A stretch of DNA of 64,000 bases from the NCBI RefSeq assembly GCF_004339565.1, contig NZ_SMFZ01000001.1, forward strand, positions 3,782,001-3,846,000, written 5' to 3'. The DNA is from Pseudonocardia endophytica (GTDB lineage Bacteria; Actinomycetota; Actinomycetes; Mycobacteriales; Pseudonocardiaceae). This document shows, piece after piece, positions 36,912-47,639 of this stretch. Both the position numbers and the translations under genes were made by a program. Every line of letters begins with the position of its first letter. The stretch's first letter is position 1. The notes beneath the pieces were generated by a model, which was not told where the DNA came from, did no database searches, and was given only the letters and a program-made list of their open reading frames with translations.

Positions 36912-37400
36912 ATGACCGCAGAGCCATCCGTCGCCCACCGTTTCGCCGACGCGTTCCACGCCCGCGATGCGGACCGGGTCGCCGATCTGTTTACCCCGGA
37001 CGCGGAGTACCGGGACCTGTTCTACGGCCTGCATCGCGGACGGTCGGGAATCCGCGCGCTGTTCGCCCGCATGTTCGACGAGGGTCGCGACCACCGGTGG
37101 GAGATGGCGACCGTCGTGACCGACGGGACGACGACGGCGGCCGAGTGGCGGTTCACGTTCACCGTCACCGGGCCGGAGTCCCGCGGCGGTGGCCGGACGC
37201 TCGTCTTCGACGGGATGTCCGTGTTCGTCACCAGCGGGGCGCTCTGTCACCGCTACCGCGAGTACTTCGACCGCGGCGCCGCCCTGCTGGCCGTCGGTCT
37301 CGCACCGGACGCGGTCGCCCGCGTCGTCCGGAACCGTCCGGCGATCACGGTCCACCGAGCGGAGGATGCCGGGTCGTGGACGACGACGGCTGGTTCCTGA
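36912..37400 (+). CDS. SnoaL-like / NTF2-fold protein
   Basis: A 162-residue protein from ATG 36912 (MTAEPSVAHRFADAFHARDA). The NTF2-like pattern is seen in HARDADRVADLFTPDAEYRD, GRSGIRALFARMF, AAEWRFTFTVTG and LCHRYREYFDRGAALLAVG. The fold serves ligand binding or isomerase/cyclase roles. It overlaps the following MerR gene by 25 bp, so the two are probably cotranscribed and the regulator may sense a small molecule handled by this protein. Confidence 0.78.
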   Translation: MTAEPSVAHRFADAFHARDADRVADLFTPDAEYRDLFYGLHRGRSGIRALFARMFDEGRDHRWEMATVVTDGTTTAAEWRFTFTVTGPESRGGGRTLVFDGMSVFVTSGALCHRYREYFDRGAALLAVGLAPDAVARVVRNRPAITVHRAEDAGSWTTTAGS

Positions 37401-38200
37401 TCGCCGAGTTCGCGCGCCGGTGCCGGCTGCCGGTCTCCGCGCTGCGCTATTACGACGGCGTCGGCCTTCTGCGTCCGGCGTACGTCGACCCGGCGACCGG
37501 CTACCGCCGCTACCGAGCCGAGCAGCTCGACGACGCGGTGACGATCGCGCGGCTGCGTGCGGTGGGGACCGGTCCGGACGTGATCGCCCGGGTGCTGGCG
37601 GGCGGCGAGGCACGGGAGCGCGCGCTCGCCGGAGAGCGCCGCAGGCTCGCCGGGGAGATCCGCAGGCTCACCGACGGGCTGGCCGAGCTCGACGACCTCG
37701 GCCGCGCACCGGTCGTCGGAGACCCGGAGCGGGTGCTGCTCGAACCGGAGGACGTCGTCGCGTGGCCGTTCACGGCTGCGGGCGACGAGCTCGCCGGGAC
37801 GATCCGGCGCGGCGTCGCGACGCTGCGGACCCGGTTGCGACGACGGGGACGCACGGTCGTGCGGTGGGGGGCGGTGCTCCCGCTCGACGTCGGCGACACG
37901 GTGAGCGGCCATGTGATCGCCCGGCCCGACGGCGGTGCGCCCGCCGGCCCCGACAAGCTGCGGCTACCGGGCGGTGAGGCGATCACCGTCGTCCACTCGG
38001 GACCGCGTGCGTCGCTCGCCTCCGCCTACCGGGTGCTGCTCGATGCGGCAGGTCCGCGCGCGGCCGGACCGGTCGTCGAGTGGTACCCCGTCGCGGCGTC
38101 CGGACCGTCCACCCCGGACGTCACCGGGATCGCGGTCCGGACGCGCGCGGGGGATCACTCGTCGGACTCGCCGCGGATGAACGCCTCGACCTTGTCGTAG
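37376..38200 (+). CDS. MerR family regulator with GyrI-like C-terminal domain
   Basis: A 274-residue regulator from GTG 37376 ([20 protein letters not shown]), with GGAGG ten bases upstream, inside the end of the SnoaL-like gene. The MerR HTH contains [20 protein letters not shown] and [20 protein letters not shown] (about 5-70). A coiled coil (about 85-110) leads to a GyrI-like ligand domain (about 120-255, [20 protein letters not shown] and VVEWYPV). This is the BmrR/TipA-like effector-binding type. Its last 46 bp overlap the 3' end of ino1. Confidence 0.82.
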   Translation: MDDDGWFLIAEFARRCRLPVSALRYYDGVGLLRPAYVDPATGYRRYRAEQLDDAVTIARLRAVGTGPDVIARVLAGGEARERALAGERRRLAGEIRRLTDGLAELDDLGRAPVVGDPERVLLEPEDVVAWPFTAAGDELAGTIRRGVATLRTRLRRRGRTVVRWGAVLPLDVGDTVSGHVIARPDGGAPAGPDKLRLPGGEAITVVHSGPRASLASAYRVLLDAAGPRAAGPVVEWYPVAASGPSTPDVTGIAVRTRAGDHSSDSPRMNASTLS

Positions 38201-39234
38201 GCCACGGAGTCGCGGTACTGCTCCGGCGGCGACTTCATGAAGTAGCTCGACGCGGACAGGATCGGTCCACCGATGCCGCGGTCCTTGGCGATCTTCGCGG
38301 CCCGGACGGCGTCGATGATGATGCCCGCCGAGTTCGGGGAGTCCCAGACCTCGAGCTTGTACTCCAGGTTCAGCGGCACGTCGCCGAAGGCACGGCCCTC
38401 GAGTCGCACGTAGGCCCACTTCCGGTCGTCGAGCCACGCGACGTAGTCGGATGGTCCGATGTGGACGTTCGACTTGCCGAGATCACGGTCCACCTGGGAC
38501 GTCACCGACTGCGTCTTGGACGTCTTCTTGGACTCGAGGCGCTCGAGCTCCTTCATGTTCAGGAAGTCCATGTTCCCGCCCACGTTGAGCTGCATCGTGC
38601 GGTCCAGCTGCACGCCGCGGTCCTCGAACAGGCGGGCCAGCACCCGGTGCGTGATCGTGGCCCCGACCTGCGACTTGATGTCGTCACCGACGATCGGGAC
38701 GCCCGCCGCGCGGAAGCGCTCCGCCCACTCCGGGTCGGAGGCGATGAACACCGGCAGTGCGTTCACGAACGCGACGCCCGCGTCGAGTGCGCACTGCGCG
38801 TAGAAGCGGTCGGCGTCCTCGCTGCCCACCGGCAGGTAGGACACCAGCACGTCGGCCTGCGCGTCCTTGAGCGCCTGCACGACGTCGACCGGCTCGTCGT
38901 CCGACTCGGTGATCGTCTCGAGGTAGAACCGGCCCAGGCCGTCGAGCGTGTGTCCACGCTGCACCGGCACCCCGAGCGGCGGGACGTCCGCGATCTTGAT
39001 GGTGTTGTTCTCGCTCGCCGAGATGGCGTCCGAGAGGTCCTGGCCGACCTTCTTGGCGTCCACGTCGAACGCGGCCACGAACGTGACGTCGCGGACGTGG
39101 TAGCCGCCGAAGTCCACGTGCATCAGGCCGGGCACCTGTGTGGCCGGGTCCGCGTCCGCGTAGTAGTGGACACCCTGGACCAGCGACGCCGCGCAGTTGC
39201 CCACGCCGACGACCGCGACACGAACCTGGCTCAT
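38155..39234 (-). CDS. ino1: Inositol-3-phosphate synthase
   Basis: A 359-residue NAD-dependent enzyme making myo-inositol 3-phosphate from glucose 6-phosphate, the first step toward phosphatidylinositol and mycothiol in actinobacteria. It begins [20 protein letters not shown] with the NAD-binding [46 protein letters not shown] and [13 protein letters not shown] are family signatures. It follows padR after one base, as in Mycobacterium tuberculosis, where PadR and Ino1 are also adjacent. Confidence 0.97.
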   Translation of the reverse strand: MSQVRVAVVGVGNCAASLVQGVHYYADADPATQVPGLMHVDFGGYHVRDVTFVAAFDVDAKKVGQDLSDAISASENNTIKIADVPPLGVPVQRGHTLDGLGRFYLETITESDDEPVDVVQALKDAQADVLVSYLPVGSEDADRFYAQCALDAGVAFVNALPVFIASDPEWAERFRAAGVPIVGDDIKSQVGATITHRVLARLFEDRGVQLDRTMQLNVGGNMDFLNMKELERLESKKTSKTQSVTSQVDRDLGKSNVHIGPSDYVAWLDDRKWAYVRLEGRAFGDVPLNLEYKLEVWDSPNSAGIIIDAVRAAKIAKDRGIGGPILSASSYFMKSPPEQYRDSVAYDKVEAFIRGESDE

Positions 39235-39235
39235 G

Positions 39236-39907
39236 TCAGGTTCCTCCTAGTTCTTCGTCGTGTTCCGGTGCACGGAGGGAAGGCCCTCCGGTGTCGTCCC
39301 CGGCAACGCCGCCGGAGTGGTTCTGGACGGGGCTCTTGCCGCCCCGGGACCGTTCTGACTGTTCTGACTGCTCGGCCCGCTCGGTCTCGATCAGCTCGTT
39401 CAACCAGCGGACCTCGCGCTCGGTCGAGTCGAGGCCCAACCGGTGCAGCTCGCGCGTGTAGCGGTCGATCTGCTCGCCGGTGCGGCCCAGCACCGTTCGG
39501 AGCCCTTCCCGCCTCTCCTCGACGGTCCGCCTGCGGCCCTCCAGGATCCGGATCCTGGTCTCGGCCGGCGTCCGGGAGAAGAACGCCAGGTGCACGCCGA
39601 AGCTCCCGTCGTCCCACGCCTGGGGGCCGGCGTCGGCGAGGATCTCGGCGAAGCGCTCCTTCCCTTCCGCTGTGATCCGGTAGACCTTCTTCTCCCGGCG
39701 TCCCCGCCGCGGCCAGCCGGACGTCCCGGTCGGGCCCGGAACCGCCTCGACGATCAGGCCGGCCCGTGTCAGACGCCGGAGCGCCGGGTACAGCGAGCCG
39801 AACGACACGGCGCGGACGCCGCCGAGCCGTACCCCGAGCTGCTTGCGCAGCTCGTACCCGTGCAGCGAGTCCTCCTGGAGCAGTCCGAGGATCGCGAACT
39901 CGAGCAC
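39236..39907 (-). CDS. PadR family transcriptional regulator
   Basis: A 223-residue regulator from GTG 39905-39907 ([20 protein letters not shown]). The winged HTH spans about 1-85, with [20 protein letters not shown]. The C-terminal part (about 100-185, [20 protein letters not shown]) is a helical dimerisation domain of the PadR_4 type. It is cotranscribed with ino1 (one base apart) and likely regulates the pair through the dyad upstream of its start. Confidence 0.92.
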   Translation of the reverse strand: MLEFAILGLLQEDSLHGYELRKQLGVRLGGVRAVSFGSLYPALRRLTRAGLIVEAVPGPTGTSGWPRRGRREKKVYRITAEGKERFAEILADAGPQAWDDGSFGVHLAFFSRTPAETRIRILEGRRRTVEERREGLRTVLGRTGEQIDRYTRELHRLGLDSTEREVRWLNELIETERAEQSEQSERSRGGKSPVQNHSGGVAGDDTGGPSLRAPEHDEELGGT

Positions 39908-39941
39908 GGGGAAGGCCCCTCCTGGTTGGGTCGTGCGCCAC

Positions 39942-39959
39942 TATATCGAGCCGATACAT
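39942..39959. promoter_or_regulatory. Putative PadR operator
   Basis: TATATCGAGCCGATACAT contains the imperfect dyad TATATCG-AGC-CGATACA, about 35 bp upstream of padR. On the minus strand it reads ATGTATCGGCTCGATATA, in line with the ATGT-rich operators known for PadR proteins. Autoregulation is inferred. Confidence 0.55.
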
Positions 39960-40051
39960 CGAGCGCAGAACCCGAGAGCGCGATCACACCGCGGGGTCCG
40001 ATCGTCGGCGGCCGGGCCGTCCCGACTTCCCTCCGCGCGTACGCTGGTCGG

Positions 40052-40444
40052 GTGCTCAGCCCGCGACAGGTGGTGGACTACGCCCTGCAGCGCCGTGCGC
40101 TGCTGGTCGACGTCCACGCCGGCCGCACCCCGCTGGCCGGGGTCCAGGACGCGGACCCCTACCTGCTGCGGGCCGCCCGCTTCCACGGCGAGCCGGTCGA
40201 CCGGACCTGCCCGCTGTGTCGCAAGGAGCGGCTGACCCACGTGTCGTGGGTGTTCGGGGAGGGTCTGCGCCAGATATCCGGATCGGCGCGCAACCCGGAC
40301 GAGCTCGAGCAGCTCGCCGCGCTTCATCGTGAGTTCACGGTGCACGTCGTCGAGGTGTGCCGGACGTGCAGATGGAATCATCTGGTCCGGTCCTACGTGC
40401 TCGGCACCGGGCGGACGTCCCGGCGCAGGACCGTCGGCGAGTGA
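40052..40444 (+). CDS. DUF5318 family protein
   Basis: A 130-residue protein from GTG 40052 (MLSPRQVVDYALQRRALLVD). Two cysteine pairs, CPLC in RTCPLCRKERLTHVSWVFGE and CRTC in VVEVCRTCRWNHLVRSYVLG, probably bind zinc. It is the conserved small gene directly upstream of ponA (Rv0049 position). Function unknown. Confidence 0.88.
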   Translation: MLSPRQVVDYALQRRALLVDVHAGRTPLAGVQDADPYLLRAARFHGEPVDRTCPLCRKERLTHVSWVFGEGLRQISGSARNPDELEQLAALHREFTVHVVEVCRTCRWNHLVRSYVLGTGRTSRRRTVGE

Positions 40445-40458
40445 CAGCACAGCAGACC

Positions 40459-40492
40459 CGGCCACGACGACAGCTCCCCGACGTCGTGGCCG
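40459..40492 (+). terminator. Hairpin between DUF5318 and ponA
   Basis: CGGCCACGACG (40459-40469) pairs perfectly with CGTCGTGGCCG (40482-40492) around a 12-base loop. It lies in the 81-bp gap before ponA and may terminate or attenuate the upstream transcript. Confidence 0.6.
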
Positions 40493-40525
40493 AGGGACCA
40501 GCGAGCAGACCTTCGGAGCCGCCCG

Positions 40526-43084
40526 GTGAGTGACCAGCGCGACCCCCGACGCATGCCGCCGGGCCCTCAACAGGGGCCACCTCCCGGCCGCCCGCCGATG
40601 CCGCCGGCCCGCGGCCCCCGCCCGGGACCCCCGCCCGGCCCGCCGCCCCCCCGCCCGGGCCCGCCGCCGAACGGCAGGCCTCCCGCCCCCCGCCCGGCTC
40701 CCCCGCCGCAGGACGGTCGTCCGCCGTTCCGGCCGGACCGGCCCGGTCCCCCGCCGCTGTACACCCACGAGGACTCCGGCGTCGGCATCGTCGAACCGGC
40801 GGCGTCGTCGAACGGACGCACGACGGCCGTCGCCGCGCCGCCCCGGCGGACCGGGGGCGGCGGAGGCGGCCGTCCGCCCGGTGGTCCGGGACGCGGTGGC
40901 ACGGGCGCCGGTTCCGGCGGAGGGCCGGAGCGCAAGGGCCTCCGGCGCTTCTGGCCGCAGTGGAGCAGGCGCCGGTGGATCCTCACCGTGCTGGGCGTGC
41001 TGATCCTCGGCCCGATCCTGGCCGTCGCCGTCGGCTGGCTCGTCTTCCCGGTCCCGAACGCGGACGACATCAAGGTCAGCCAGGTGTCCACGTTCACCTA
41101 CGCGGACAACGCCCCGCTCGCCGTCGTGCGCCCGGACAACGTCAACCGCGTGAGCGTCCCGCTGAACCAGGTGCCGCTGCACGTGCAGCAGGCCGTGATG
41201 GCGGCCGAGGACCGGTCGTTCATGTCCAACCCCGGCTTCGACGTCAGCGGCATCGGCCGCGCCGTGTGGAACCAGCTCACCGGTGGTTCCGGCGGCGGTT
41301 CGACGATCACGCAGCAGTACATCAAGGTCACCACCGGCCAGGACCAGTTCTCCCTGTTCCGCAAGTACCGGGAGGTCATCCTCGCGGCGAAGATCTCCAA
41401 GGAGTACACGAAGGACCAGATCCTGGAGAACTACCTGAACGCGATCTACCTCGGCCGCGGTGCGTACGGCATCCAGGCGGCCAGCCAGGCGTACTTCGGC
41501 AAGAACGTGCAGGACCTGACGCCGTCGGAGTCCGCGATGATCGCCGGGTTGATCCAGTCGCCGTCCCGGTGGGACCCGGCGAAGAACCTGGACAAGTCCC
41601 AGCAGCGGTGGAACTTCGTGCTCGACGGCGAGGTGGCCCAGGGCTGGATGTCCCCGGCCGACCGCGCCCGCCAGGTCTACCCGACCGCGATCCCGCCGTC
41701 GAAGATCGAGGGCGGTATCCCCGGCGACGACAAGGGCCACGTCTACAACGCGGCGCGCGCCGAGCTGGAGCGCATCGGGATCAGCGAGCAGGAGATCGAC
41801 ACCCAGGGCCTGAACGTCACGACGACGATCGATCCCAAGGCACAGGAGGAAGCGGGCCAGGCCGTCCAGAAGATCATGGACGGCCAGCCGGGCAACCTCC
41901 GTTCCTCGCTGGTGTCGGTGGACCCGAAGACCGGCAAGGTGCTCGCCTACTACGGCGGCAAGGACGGTGTCGGCCTGGACTACGCGAGCGTGCTGAAGCA
42001 GCCCGGCTCGTCGTTCAAGCCGTTCGTGCTGGCCGCCGCCCTGCAGGCCCCGAACCCGATCGGCCTCGGGAAGACCTACGACGGGTCGTCGCCGCAGACG
42101 CTCGCCGGCGCGACCGTGACGAACTCCGAGGGCGAGAGCTGCGCCCAGTGCTCGGTCAAGCAGGCCATGACGAAGTCGATCAACACCGTCTTCTACCGGA
42201 TGGGCCTCGACGTCGGACCGCAGAAGGTCGCCGACGCGGCACACCAGGCCGGCATCCCGGCGGACCTGCTGCCCGGGCCGACCGGTGGCATCTCGCTCGG
42301 TGACAAGGAGGTGCACCCGGAGGACATGGCGTCGGCCTACGCGACGTTCGCCGCCGACGGGACGTACCGCGCGCCGTACATGGTCCAGAAGGTCACCGCC
42401 GCCGACGGCCGGGTGATCTTCGACCGCGGTACCACCGACACCGGCAAGCAGGTCATGCCCGAGGAGGTCGCCCGCAACGTCACGGAGTCGATGACCGACG
42501 TGGCGAGCTCGTCGCGGATCCCGCTGTCCGGCGGGCGTCCGGTCGCGGCCAAGACCGGCACCGTGCAGAGCAGCGTCGAGGGCCAGAACAACGACGCGTG
42601 GACGGTCGGCTACACGCCGTCGGTGTCCACCGCCGTCTGGGTCGGCACCGACGACAACAGCCCGATCAAGAACTCGTCAGGGCGCCCGATCTTCGGCCGG
42701 ATGCTGCCGGGGTCGATCTGGCAGTCGTTCATGAACGACGTGCTGGACGGGACCGACGTCGAGCAGTTCTCGAGCTTCGAGCCGATCGGTCAGGCGCCGA
42801 CCCCCGACGAGACGCAGGCCCCGCAGCCGTCGGCCACCGCGTCGCCGTCGCCGTCCACCCAGAACAACGGGGACAACGGCCAGAACGACGGTCAGAACAA
42901 CGGCGACAACGGCCAGAACAACGGGAACAACAACGGGGACGACGGCAACGGGAACAACGGCGACAACGGGAACGGCGACAACAACAACGGGGACAACGGC
43001 AACAACGGGAACCCCGGTGACGTCTTCAACGGGTTCGACCCCAGCAACCCCGGGGGGAACCGCGGCGACAACGGCGACAACTAG
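40526..43084 (+). CDS. ponA: Bifunctional penicillin-binding protein (PonA1/PBP1A type)
   Basis: An 852-residue class A PBP polymerising and crosslinking peptidoglycan. A Pro/Gly-rich cytoplasmic tail (about 1-145) precedes one membrane helix (about 152-174, [20 protein letters not shown]). The GT51 glycosyltransferase domain has [13 protein letters not shown] and [11 protein letters not shown]. The transpeptidase domain has SSFK ([12 protein letters not shown]), SIN (KSINTVFY) and KTGT (AAKTGTVQ). The last ~95 residues are a low-complexity Asn/Gly/Asp repeat. The start is GTG 40526. TAG overlaps the next gene's GTG by one base. Confidence 0.96.
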   Translation: MSDQRDPRRMPPGPQQGPPPGRPPMPPARGPRPGPPPGPPPPRPGPPPNGRPPAPRPAPPPQDGRPPFRPDRPGPPPLYTHEDSGVGIVEPAASSNGRTTAVAAPPRRTGGGGGGRPPGGPGRGGTGAGSGGGPERKGLRRFWPQWSRRRWILTVLGVLILGPILAVAVGWLVFPVPNADDIKVSQVSTFTYADNAPLAVVRPDNVNRVSVPLNQVPLHVQQAVMAAEDRSFMSNPGFDVSGIGRAVWNQLTGGSGGGSTITQQYIKVTTGQDQFSLFRKYREVILAAKISKEYTKDQILENYLNAIYLGRGAYGIQAASQAYFGKNVQDLTPSESAMIAGLIQSPSRWDPAKNLDKSQQRWNFVLDGEVAQGWMSPADRARQVYPTAIPPSKIEGGIPGDDKGHVYNAARAELERIGISEQEIDTQGLNVTTTIDPKAQEEAGQAVQKIMDGQPGNLRSSLVSVDPKTGKVLAYYGGKDGVGLDYASVLKQPGSSFKPFVLAAALQAPNPIGLGKTYDGSSPQTLAGATVTNSEGESCAQCSVKQAMTKSINTVFYRMGLDVGPQKVADAAHQAGIPADLLPGPTGGISLGDKEVHPEDMASAYATFAADGTYRAPYMVQKVTAADGRVIFDRGTTDTGKQVMPEEVARNVTESMTDVASSSRIPLSGGRPVAAKTGTVQSSVEGQNNDAWTVGYTPSVSTAVWVGTDDNSPIKNSSGRPIFGRMLPGSIWQSFMNDVLDGTDVEQFSSFEPIGQAPTPDETQAPQPSATASPSPSTQNNGDNGQNDGQNNGDNGQNNGNNNGDDGNGNNGDNGNGDNNNGDNGNNGNPGDVFNGFDPSNPGGNRGDNGDN

Positions 43085-44610
43085 TGGTCGGACGCGGTGA
43101 CACCGGACCGTCGTCCCGCTCGTCGTCGGCCCGGTCGGCAGGTACCCGTCAGATCCCCACGTGGGACGAGCCGCTCGCCGCGTCCGCGAGCCGGGTGATC
43201 GGAGGCCCGCTCGGCAGGCACGCGCTCGTCGGCCGGAGTCCCTACTGGACGCCGTTGCGGGTCGTGCTGCTGATGGCCGTCGTCGTGCTGGCCCTGGCGT
43301 GGCTGGGGAAGTCGCCATGCCTGCAGCAGTACCGCGCCGCCGACGGGTCGCTGGCGCTGGACTGGCAGAACGACCGCCAGTACGTCGCGATGTGCTACTC
43401 GGACACGGTCCCGCTCTACGGCGTCGAGGGTCTCGCCGACGGCGGTGTGCCCTACCGGGACGCGTGGTTCGACACCCGCCCGGACGGCACGCGGATCGAG
43501 CGGTACATGGAGTATCCGGTGCTCACCGGCTTCTACCAGTGGGCGAACGCGCGGTTCACCGACGGCTGGCAGTACCTGGCCGGCGTGCTGCCGCTGCCCA
43601 GCGCGCTGGACGTCGTCGTCTACTTCGACATCTCCGCCGTGGGGCTGGCGCTGGCCTGGCTGGTCGTCGTGTGGGGCGTGCTGCGCCTGCGTCCGGACCG
43701 GCCGTGGGACGCGGCGCTGGTGGCACTGTCCCCGCTCGTGCTGGTCCACGCGTTCACGAACTTCGACACGCTCGCCGTAGCGACCGCGACCGGGGCGTTC
43801 GTCGCCCTGCGGGGGCGACGACCCGTGCTCGCCGGCGTGCTGATCGGCATCGGCGGTGCCGTCAAGCTCTACCCGCTGCTGCTCCTGCTCCCGATCCTGC
43901 TCGTCGGCCTCCGGCGGCGGAACCGGGACGCGCTGCGCACGGCGGTGCTGGCGATCGGCTCCGGCGTGAGCGCCTGGGTGCTGATCAACCTGCCGGTCGC
44001 GCTGGCCTGGTTCCGCGGGTGGACCGAGTTCTTCGACCTCAACCGGACGCGACCGGCCGACCCGGACTCGATCTGGTACGTGATCATGTACTTCACCGGA
44101 TGGCAGGGCTTCGACGGCAGGCTCGCCGAGGACCAGGTGCCGGTGGTGCTGGACACGGTCGTCGCGGTGCTGATGATCGCCGCGTTCGCCGGGATCGCGG
44201 TTCTCGCCCTCCGGGCTCCGCGCCCGCCGCAGGTGGCCGAGCTGGCGTTCCTCACGGTCGCCGCGTTCCTGCTGCTGAACAAGGTGTGGAGCCCGCAGTA
44301 CTCGCTGTGGCTGGTCCCGCTCGCCGTCCTGGCGCTGCCCCGGTGGCGGCTGCTGCTGGCGTGGATGACGGTGGACGCGCTGGTGTGGGTGCCGCGGATG
44401 TTCCAGTACGTCGGGGTGGACGCGAAGGGCCTGCCGCCGGACCCGTTCCTGGTCACGGTGCTCGTCCGGGACGCGTTCGTGGTGACGCTGTGCGTGCTGG
44501 TGGTCCGGTCGATGCTGCGCGGGACGGACGACGCGGTCCCGCCCGACCCGGTCTGGCCCGCGACGGGCATGCCTGCCCGCCGTCCGCGCACGCCGGTGGA
44601 GCAGCGATGA
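43084..44610 (+). CDS. GT87 family polyprenyl-phosphate-dependent glycosyltransferase-like membrane protein
   Basis: A 508-residue integral membrane protein with ~10 hydrophobic segments after a ~55-residue cytoplasmic tail. The sequence [13 protein letters not shown] and the acidic loop after the first helix fit GT-C glycosyltransferases of the DUF2029/GT87 group, as does [20 protein letters not shown]. Its place directly after ponA (one-base overlap) matches Rv0051. Such enzymes add mannose or arabinose to envelope glycans. Start GTG 43084; TGA overlaps the next ATG. Confidence 0.83.
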   Translation: MVGRGDTGPSSRSSSARSAGTRQIPTWDEPLAASASRVIGGPLGRHALVGRSPYWTPLRVVLLMAVVVLALAWLGKSPCLQQYRAADGSLALDWQNDRQYVAMCYSDTVPLYGVEGLADGGVPYRDAWFDTRPDGTRIERYMEYPVLTGFYQWANARFTDGWQYLAGVLPLPSALDVVVYFDISAVGLALAWLVVVWGVLRLRPDRPWDAALVALSPLVLVHAFTNFDTLAVATATGAFVALRGRRPVLAGVLIGIGGAVKLYPLLLLLPILLVGLRRRNRDALRTAVLAIGSGVSAWVLINLPVALAWFRGWTEFFDLNRTRPADPDSIWYVIMYFTGWQGFDGRLAEDQVPVVLDTVVAVLMIAAFAGIAVLALRAPRPPQVAELAFLTVAAFLLLNKVWSPQYSLWLVPLAVLALPRWRLLLAWMTVDALVWVPRMFQYVGVDAKGLPPDPFLVTVLVRDAFVVTLCVLVVRSMLRGTDDAVPPDPVWPATGMPARRPRTPVEQR

Positions 44611-45227
44611 CCGACCTCCGCGCCGCGGTGGCGGCCGCCCTGACCGGCTTCGAGCGACGCACGGTCGACCTCGACGGGCGCCGGCACGCCGCGGTCACGA
44701 TGACGCTGCTTCCGTCCGGATCGGACACCGGCTCGCTCGCCGACGACCTGACGTTCGTGCTGACCCGGCGGGCCCGTTCGTTGCGCAGCCACTCCGGGCA
44801 GTGGGCGCTGCCCGGCGGACGGGTCGACAGCGGTGAGCCGGTCACCGAGGCGGCTCGCCGGGAGGTGTTCGAGGAGGTCGGGCTCGACCTCGGTGCGGAC
44901 CGCGTGCTCGGCCTGCTCGACGACTACCCGACCCGGTCCGGCTACCTGATCACGCCGGTCGTGCTGTGGGGCGGCGACGCGGGCGAGCCGGAGCCGAACC
45001 CGGACGAGGTCGCCGAGCTGCACCGGGTGCCGCTGGCCGAGATCGACCACGAGCCGCGGTTCCTGACGATCCCCGAGTCGGACGCACCGGTGATCCAGGT
45101 ACCGCTGTTCGACCGGTTCGTGCACGCCCCGACCGGTGCGGTGCTCTACCAGTTCCGGGAGCTCGTGCTGCACGGGCGGCCGACCCGCGTCGCCCACCTC
45201 GAGCAGCCGGTGTTCGCCTGGAAGTGA
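44607..45227 (+). CDS. NUDIX hydrolase, CoA pyrophosphatase-like
   Basis: A 206-residue NUDIX protein from ATG 44607, coupled to the GT87 gene (ATGA). The UPF0035-type segment [20 protein letters not shown] precedes the Nudix box [20 protein letters not shown], which continues EVGL. That combination is typical of CoA diphosphatases (NudL). The substrate is inferred. Confidence 0.85.
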   Translation: MTDLRAAVAAALTGFERRTVDLDGRRHAAVTMTLLPSGSDTGSLADDLTFVLTRRARSLRSHSGQWALPGGRVDSGEPVTEAARREVFEEVGLDLGADRVLGLLDDYPTRSGYLITPVVLWGGDAGEPEPNPDEVAELHRVPLAEIDHEPRFLTIPESDAPVIQVPLFDRFVHAPTGAVLYQFRELVLHGRPTRVAHLEQPVFAWK

Positions 45228-45240
45228 GGTCCCGGGGAGA

Positions 45241-46011
45241 TCAGGAGGCGTTCTCCCGCAGGTACCGGATGTCCTGCGCCTGCCCCTCCGCGGGTGTCTC
45301 GACGACGACGGGCGCCCCCGCCGCGGCCACGACGGCGGCCAGCACCTCCGGCTCGATCGTCCCGGAGTCGATGTTCGCGTGCCGGTCGCGTGCCGAGTCG
45401 AACTCGTCGCGCGAGTTGTTCAGGTGCACCAGGTCGATCCGGCCGGTGATCGCCTTCGCCCGGTCGACGACGTCGGTCAGCTCCTCGCCGCTGCAGAACG
45501 CGTGGCAGGTGTCCAGGCAGAAGCCGACGTCGAACTCGCCGATCGCGTCCCAGAGGCGACCCAGCATGTCGAACCGGCGGGCGACCGCGTTGTCCCCGCC
45601 CGCCGTGTTCTCCAGCAGGATCGGCACGTCGAACCCGCCCTCGCCCGACTGGCGTTCGACGAACTTGCGCCAGTTGTCGATCCCGACGGCCGGGTCCTCG
45701 TCGCGCGTCACGTGCCCGCCGTGCACGACCAGGCCGAACGCCCCGACCTCCTTCGCGCCGGCGGCGTGCTGCTGCACGATCTTGCGCGACGGGATGCGGA
45801 TCTTGTTGTTCGCCGAGGCCACGTTGGCCAGGTACGGCGCGTGCACGACGACCCCCACGTCGGACGCGGCGAGCTCGGCCGCACGCGGGTGCGGCGGCGG
45901 CTTCTTCCAGCCCTGCGGGTCCGACAGGAAGATCTGCACCACGTCTGCCCCGACCTCCGCGGCCTCGGCCAACGGGTCCTCGGCGTCGCGCACGTGCGCC
46001 CCGATCTGCAT
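45241..46011 (-). CDS. nfo: Deoxyribonuclease IV (AP endonuclease, Nfo type)
   Basis: A 256-residue TIM-barrel AP endonuclease from ATG 46009-46011 ([20 protein letters not shown]). The trinuclear zinc ligands of the family can be placed: His in VHAPYLAN, His in VVHGGH, Glu in LLENTAGG, Asp and His in CLDTCHAF, His, Asp and His in [20 protein letters not shown], and Glu in VVVETPAEG. It nicks DNA at abasic sites during base excision repair. It converges with the NUDIX gene. Confidence 0.9.
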   Translation of the reverse strand: MQIGAHVRDAEDPLAEAAEVGADVVQIFLSDPQGWKKPPPHPRAAELAASDVGVVVHAPYLANVASANNKIRIPSRKIVQQHAAGAKEVGAFGLVVHGGHVTRDEDPAVGIDNWRKFVERQSGEGGFDVPILLENTAGGDNAVARRFDMLGRLWDAIGEFDVGFCLDTCHAFCSGEELTDVVDRAKAITGRIDLVHLNNSRDEFDSARDRHANIDSGTIEPEVLAAVVAAAGAPVVVETPAEGQAQDIRYLRENAS

Positions 46012-46085
46012 GCCGACACGGTAGCGAGACCCACCGACAGTCCCGCCCCGCCGGGGCCCGGCGCCGCTGCGCCCGGTCGGTCGGC

Positions 46086-46472
46086 TCAGCCGGTCCGCAC
46101 ACCGGAGCCGGTGAGCACCGCCCGCCACTGCTTGCCGCTCGTGCGGCCCTTCCCGGCGTCGGCCAGCGACGATGCGGCCGAGAACAGGTCGTCACCGCCG
46201 CTGACCAGCCACCCGGACTGCGGATCCGGCGCCCCGTTGGGCTTCGTGAGCGAGATCCGCCGGGGCGTGCCGCCGATCGTCGCCTTGAAGCCGCCGGAGA
46301 AGTAGTACCAGGGGAACCTGACGTCGGTGACCCGCGCGAGCGGCTCGTCGAACACGACGCCGTCGTCGGAGACGAACGACAGCCGGCCGTCGTACAGCGA
46401 CAGGAAGCCGGGCGTGTTCATGATCCCGGACAGGATCCAGGCCGGGCTCTGGTGGACGACGGGCTCTGGCAC
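46086..46472 (-). CDS. Small PH-like-domain hypothetical protein
   Basis: A 128-residue protein from GTG 46470-46472, with AGGAGTGTCCC upstream. [40 protein letters not shown] and [20 protein letters not shown] suggest a short beta-rich, PH/GRAM-like fold. No signal peptide or membrane helix. Conserved small proteins of this kind occur in actinobacteria; function unknown. Confidence 0.7.
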   Translation of the reverse strand: MPEPVVHQSPAWILSGIMNTPGFLSLYDGRLSFVSDDGVVFDEPLARVTDVRFPWYYFSGGFKATIGGTPRRISLTKPNGAPDPQSGWLVSGGDDLFSAASSLADAGKGRTSGKQWRAVLTGSGVRTG

Positions 46473-46640
46473 GGGACACTCCTGTCTCCGGGGTCGGACG
46501 GCCGCAGGGGGACTCGCCGACGGTCGGTCGCGCCGTTACACCCACCGCGCCGCAGGTCGGGGATGCGCCGCTGGTAATCTCGACCGGTCATCCCGACGCC
46601 AACGCCCCTGGTGGCGCGTTTCTGTCGGGGGGCACTGAGA

Positions 46641-46692
46641 ACCTCCTGTCACGGCCAACGGGTCGTGGCCGTTCACACAGTCCATAGGAGGT
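46641..46692 (+). promoter_or_regulatory. rpsF leader with sequestered ribosome-binding site
   Basis: ACCTCCT (46641-46647) is perfectly complementary to AGGAGGT (46686-46692), the ribosome-binding site of rpsF. Between them an ACGGCCA/TGGCCGT stem (46651-46657 with 46666-46672) can form. Such a closed structure is what autoregulation by S6:S18 needs. The specific S6:S18 motif cannot be confirmed by eye. Confidence 0.55.
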
Positions 46693-46703
46693 GAGTGGTT
46701 CTC

Positions 46704-47018
46704 ATGCGTCATTACGAAGTCATGGTCATCCTCGACGGGAGCCTGGACGAGCGCACCGTGCAGCCGTCCCTGGAGCAGTTCCTGACGGTCGTCCGCACGG
46801 ACGGCGGCTCGGTCGAGAAGATCGAGGTCTGGGGCAAGCGCCGTCTCGCCTACGAGATCAACAAGCAGGCCGAGGCCATCTACGCGGTCGTCGAGATCAC
46901 GGCGGAGCCCGCCACGGTCACCGAGCTGGACCGCCAGCTCGGCCTGAACGAGTCCGTGCTGCGCACCAAGGTCCTGCGCAAGGACGTCACCCGCACGCCG
47001 GCGCCCGTCGCAGGCTGA
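46704..47018 (+). CDS. rpsF: 30S ribosomal protein S6
   Basis: A 104-residue protein starting at ATG 46704 ([20 protein letters not shown]). The GTG at 46695 sits too close to AGGAGG (46686-46691) to be the start. The S6 pattern continues in [20 protein letters not shown] and YAVVEI. S6 binds S18 on the small-subunit platform. First gene of the rpsF-ssb-rpsR-rplI operon. Confidence 0.97.
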   Translation: MRHYEVMVILDGSLDERTVQPSLEQFLTVVRTDGGSVEKIEVWGKRRLAYEINKQAEAIYAVVEITAEPATVTELDRQLGLNESVLRTKVLRKDVTRTPAPVAG

Positions 47019-47031
47019 GGGAGGCTCGATC

Positions 47032-47574
47032 ATGGCCGGCGAGACTGTGATCACCGTGGTCGGCAACCTGACGGCCGACCCGGAGCTGCGGTTCACCCCG
47101 TCCGGCGCCGCGGTCGCGAACTTCACCGTCGCCTCCACCCCGCGCACCTTCGACCGCCAGTCCGGCGAGTGGAAGGACGGCGAGGCGCTGTTCCTGCGGT
47201 GCAACATCTGGCGGCAGGCGGCGGAGAACGTCGCCGAGTCGCTCACCCGGGGCGCCCGGGTGGTGGTGCAGGGCCGCCTGCGTCAGCGCTCCTTCGAGAC
47301 CCGTGAGGGCGAGAAGCGCACCGTCGTCGAGATGGAGGTCGACGAGGTCGGCCCGTCTCTCCGCTACGCCACGGCGAAGGTCAACAAGGTCAGCCGCGGC
47401 GGCGGGAGCGGTGGCTTCGGCGGCGGTGGCGGCGGTTACGACGGCGGCGGAGGTGGCGGTTACCAGGGCGGAAGCTCCGGTGGCGGCAACCAGGGCGGCG
47501 GTTACGACGACCCGTGGGGGTCGGCACCGCCCGCAGGCAGCGGCCCGTCCGGCGACGACGAGCCCCCCTTCTAG
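47032..47574 (+). CDS. ssb: Single-stranded DNA-binding protein
   Basis: A 180-residue SSB. The OB fold (about 1-115) is seen in [20 protein letters not shown] and [21 protein letters not shown] Gly/Tyr/Gln-rich linker (about 120-165) leads to the acidic tip DDEPPF that recruits partner proteins. It is placed between rpsF and rpsR, as in most actinobacteria. Confidence 0.97.
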   Translation: MAGETVITVVGNLTADPELRFTPSGAAVANFTVASTPRTFDRQSGEWKDGEALFLRCNIWRQAAENVAESLTRGARVVVQGRLRQRSFETREGEKRTVVEMEVDEVGPSLRYATAKVNKVSRGGGSGGFGGGGGGYDGGGGGGYQGGSSGGGNQGGGYDDPWGSAPPAGSGPSGDDEPPF

Positions 47575-47639
47575 AGACCATTCGCACCGCGCGCCGAGCG
47601 TGCGGGCGGTGCCACGACCCACCCCAGGAGCACCACACC

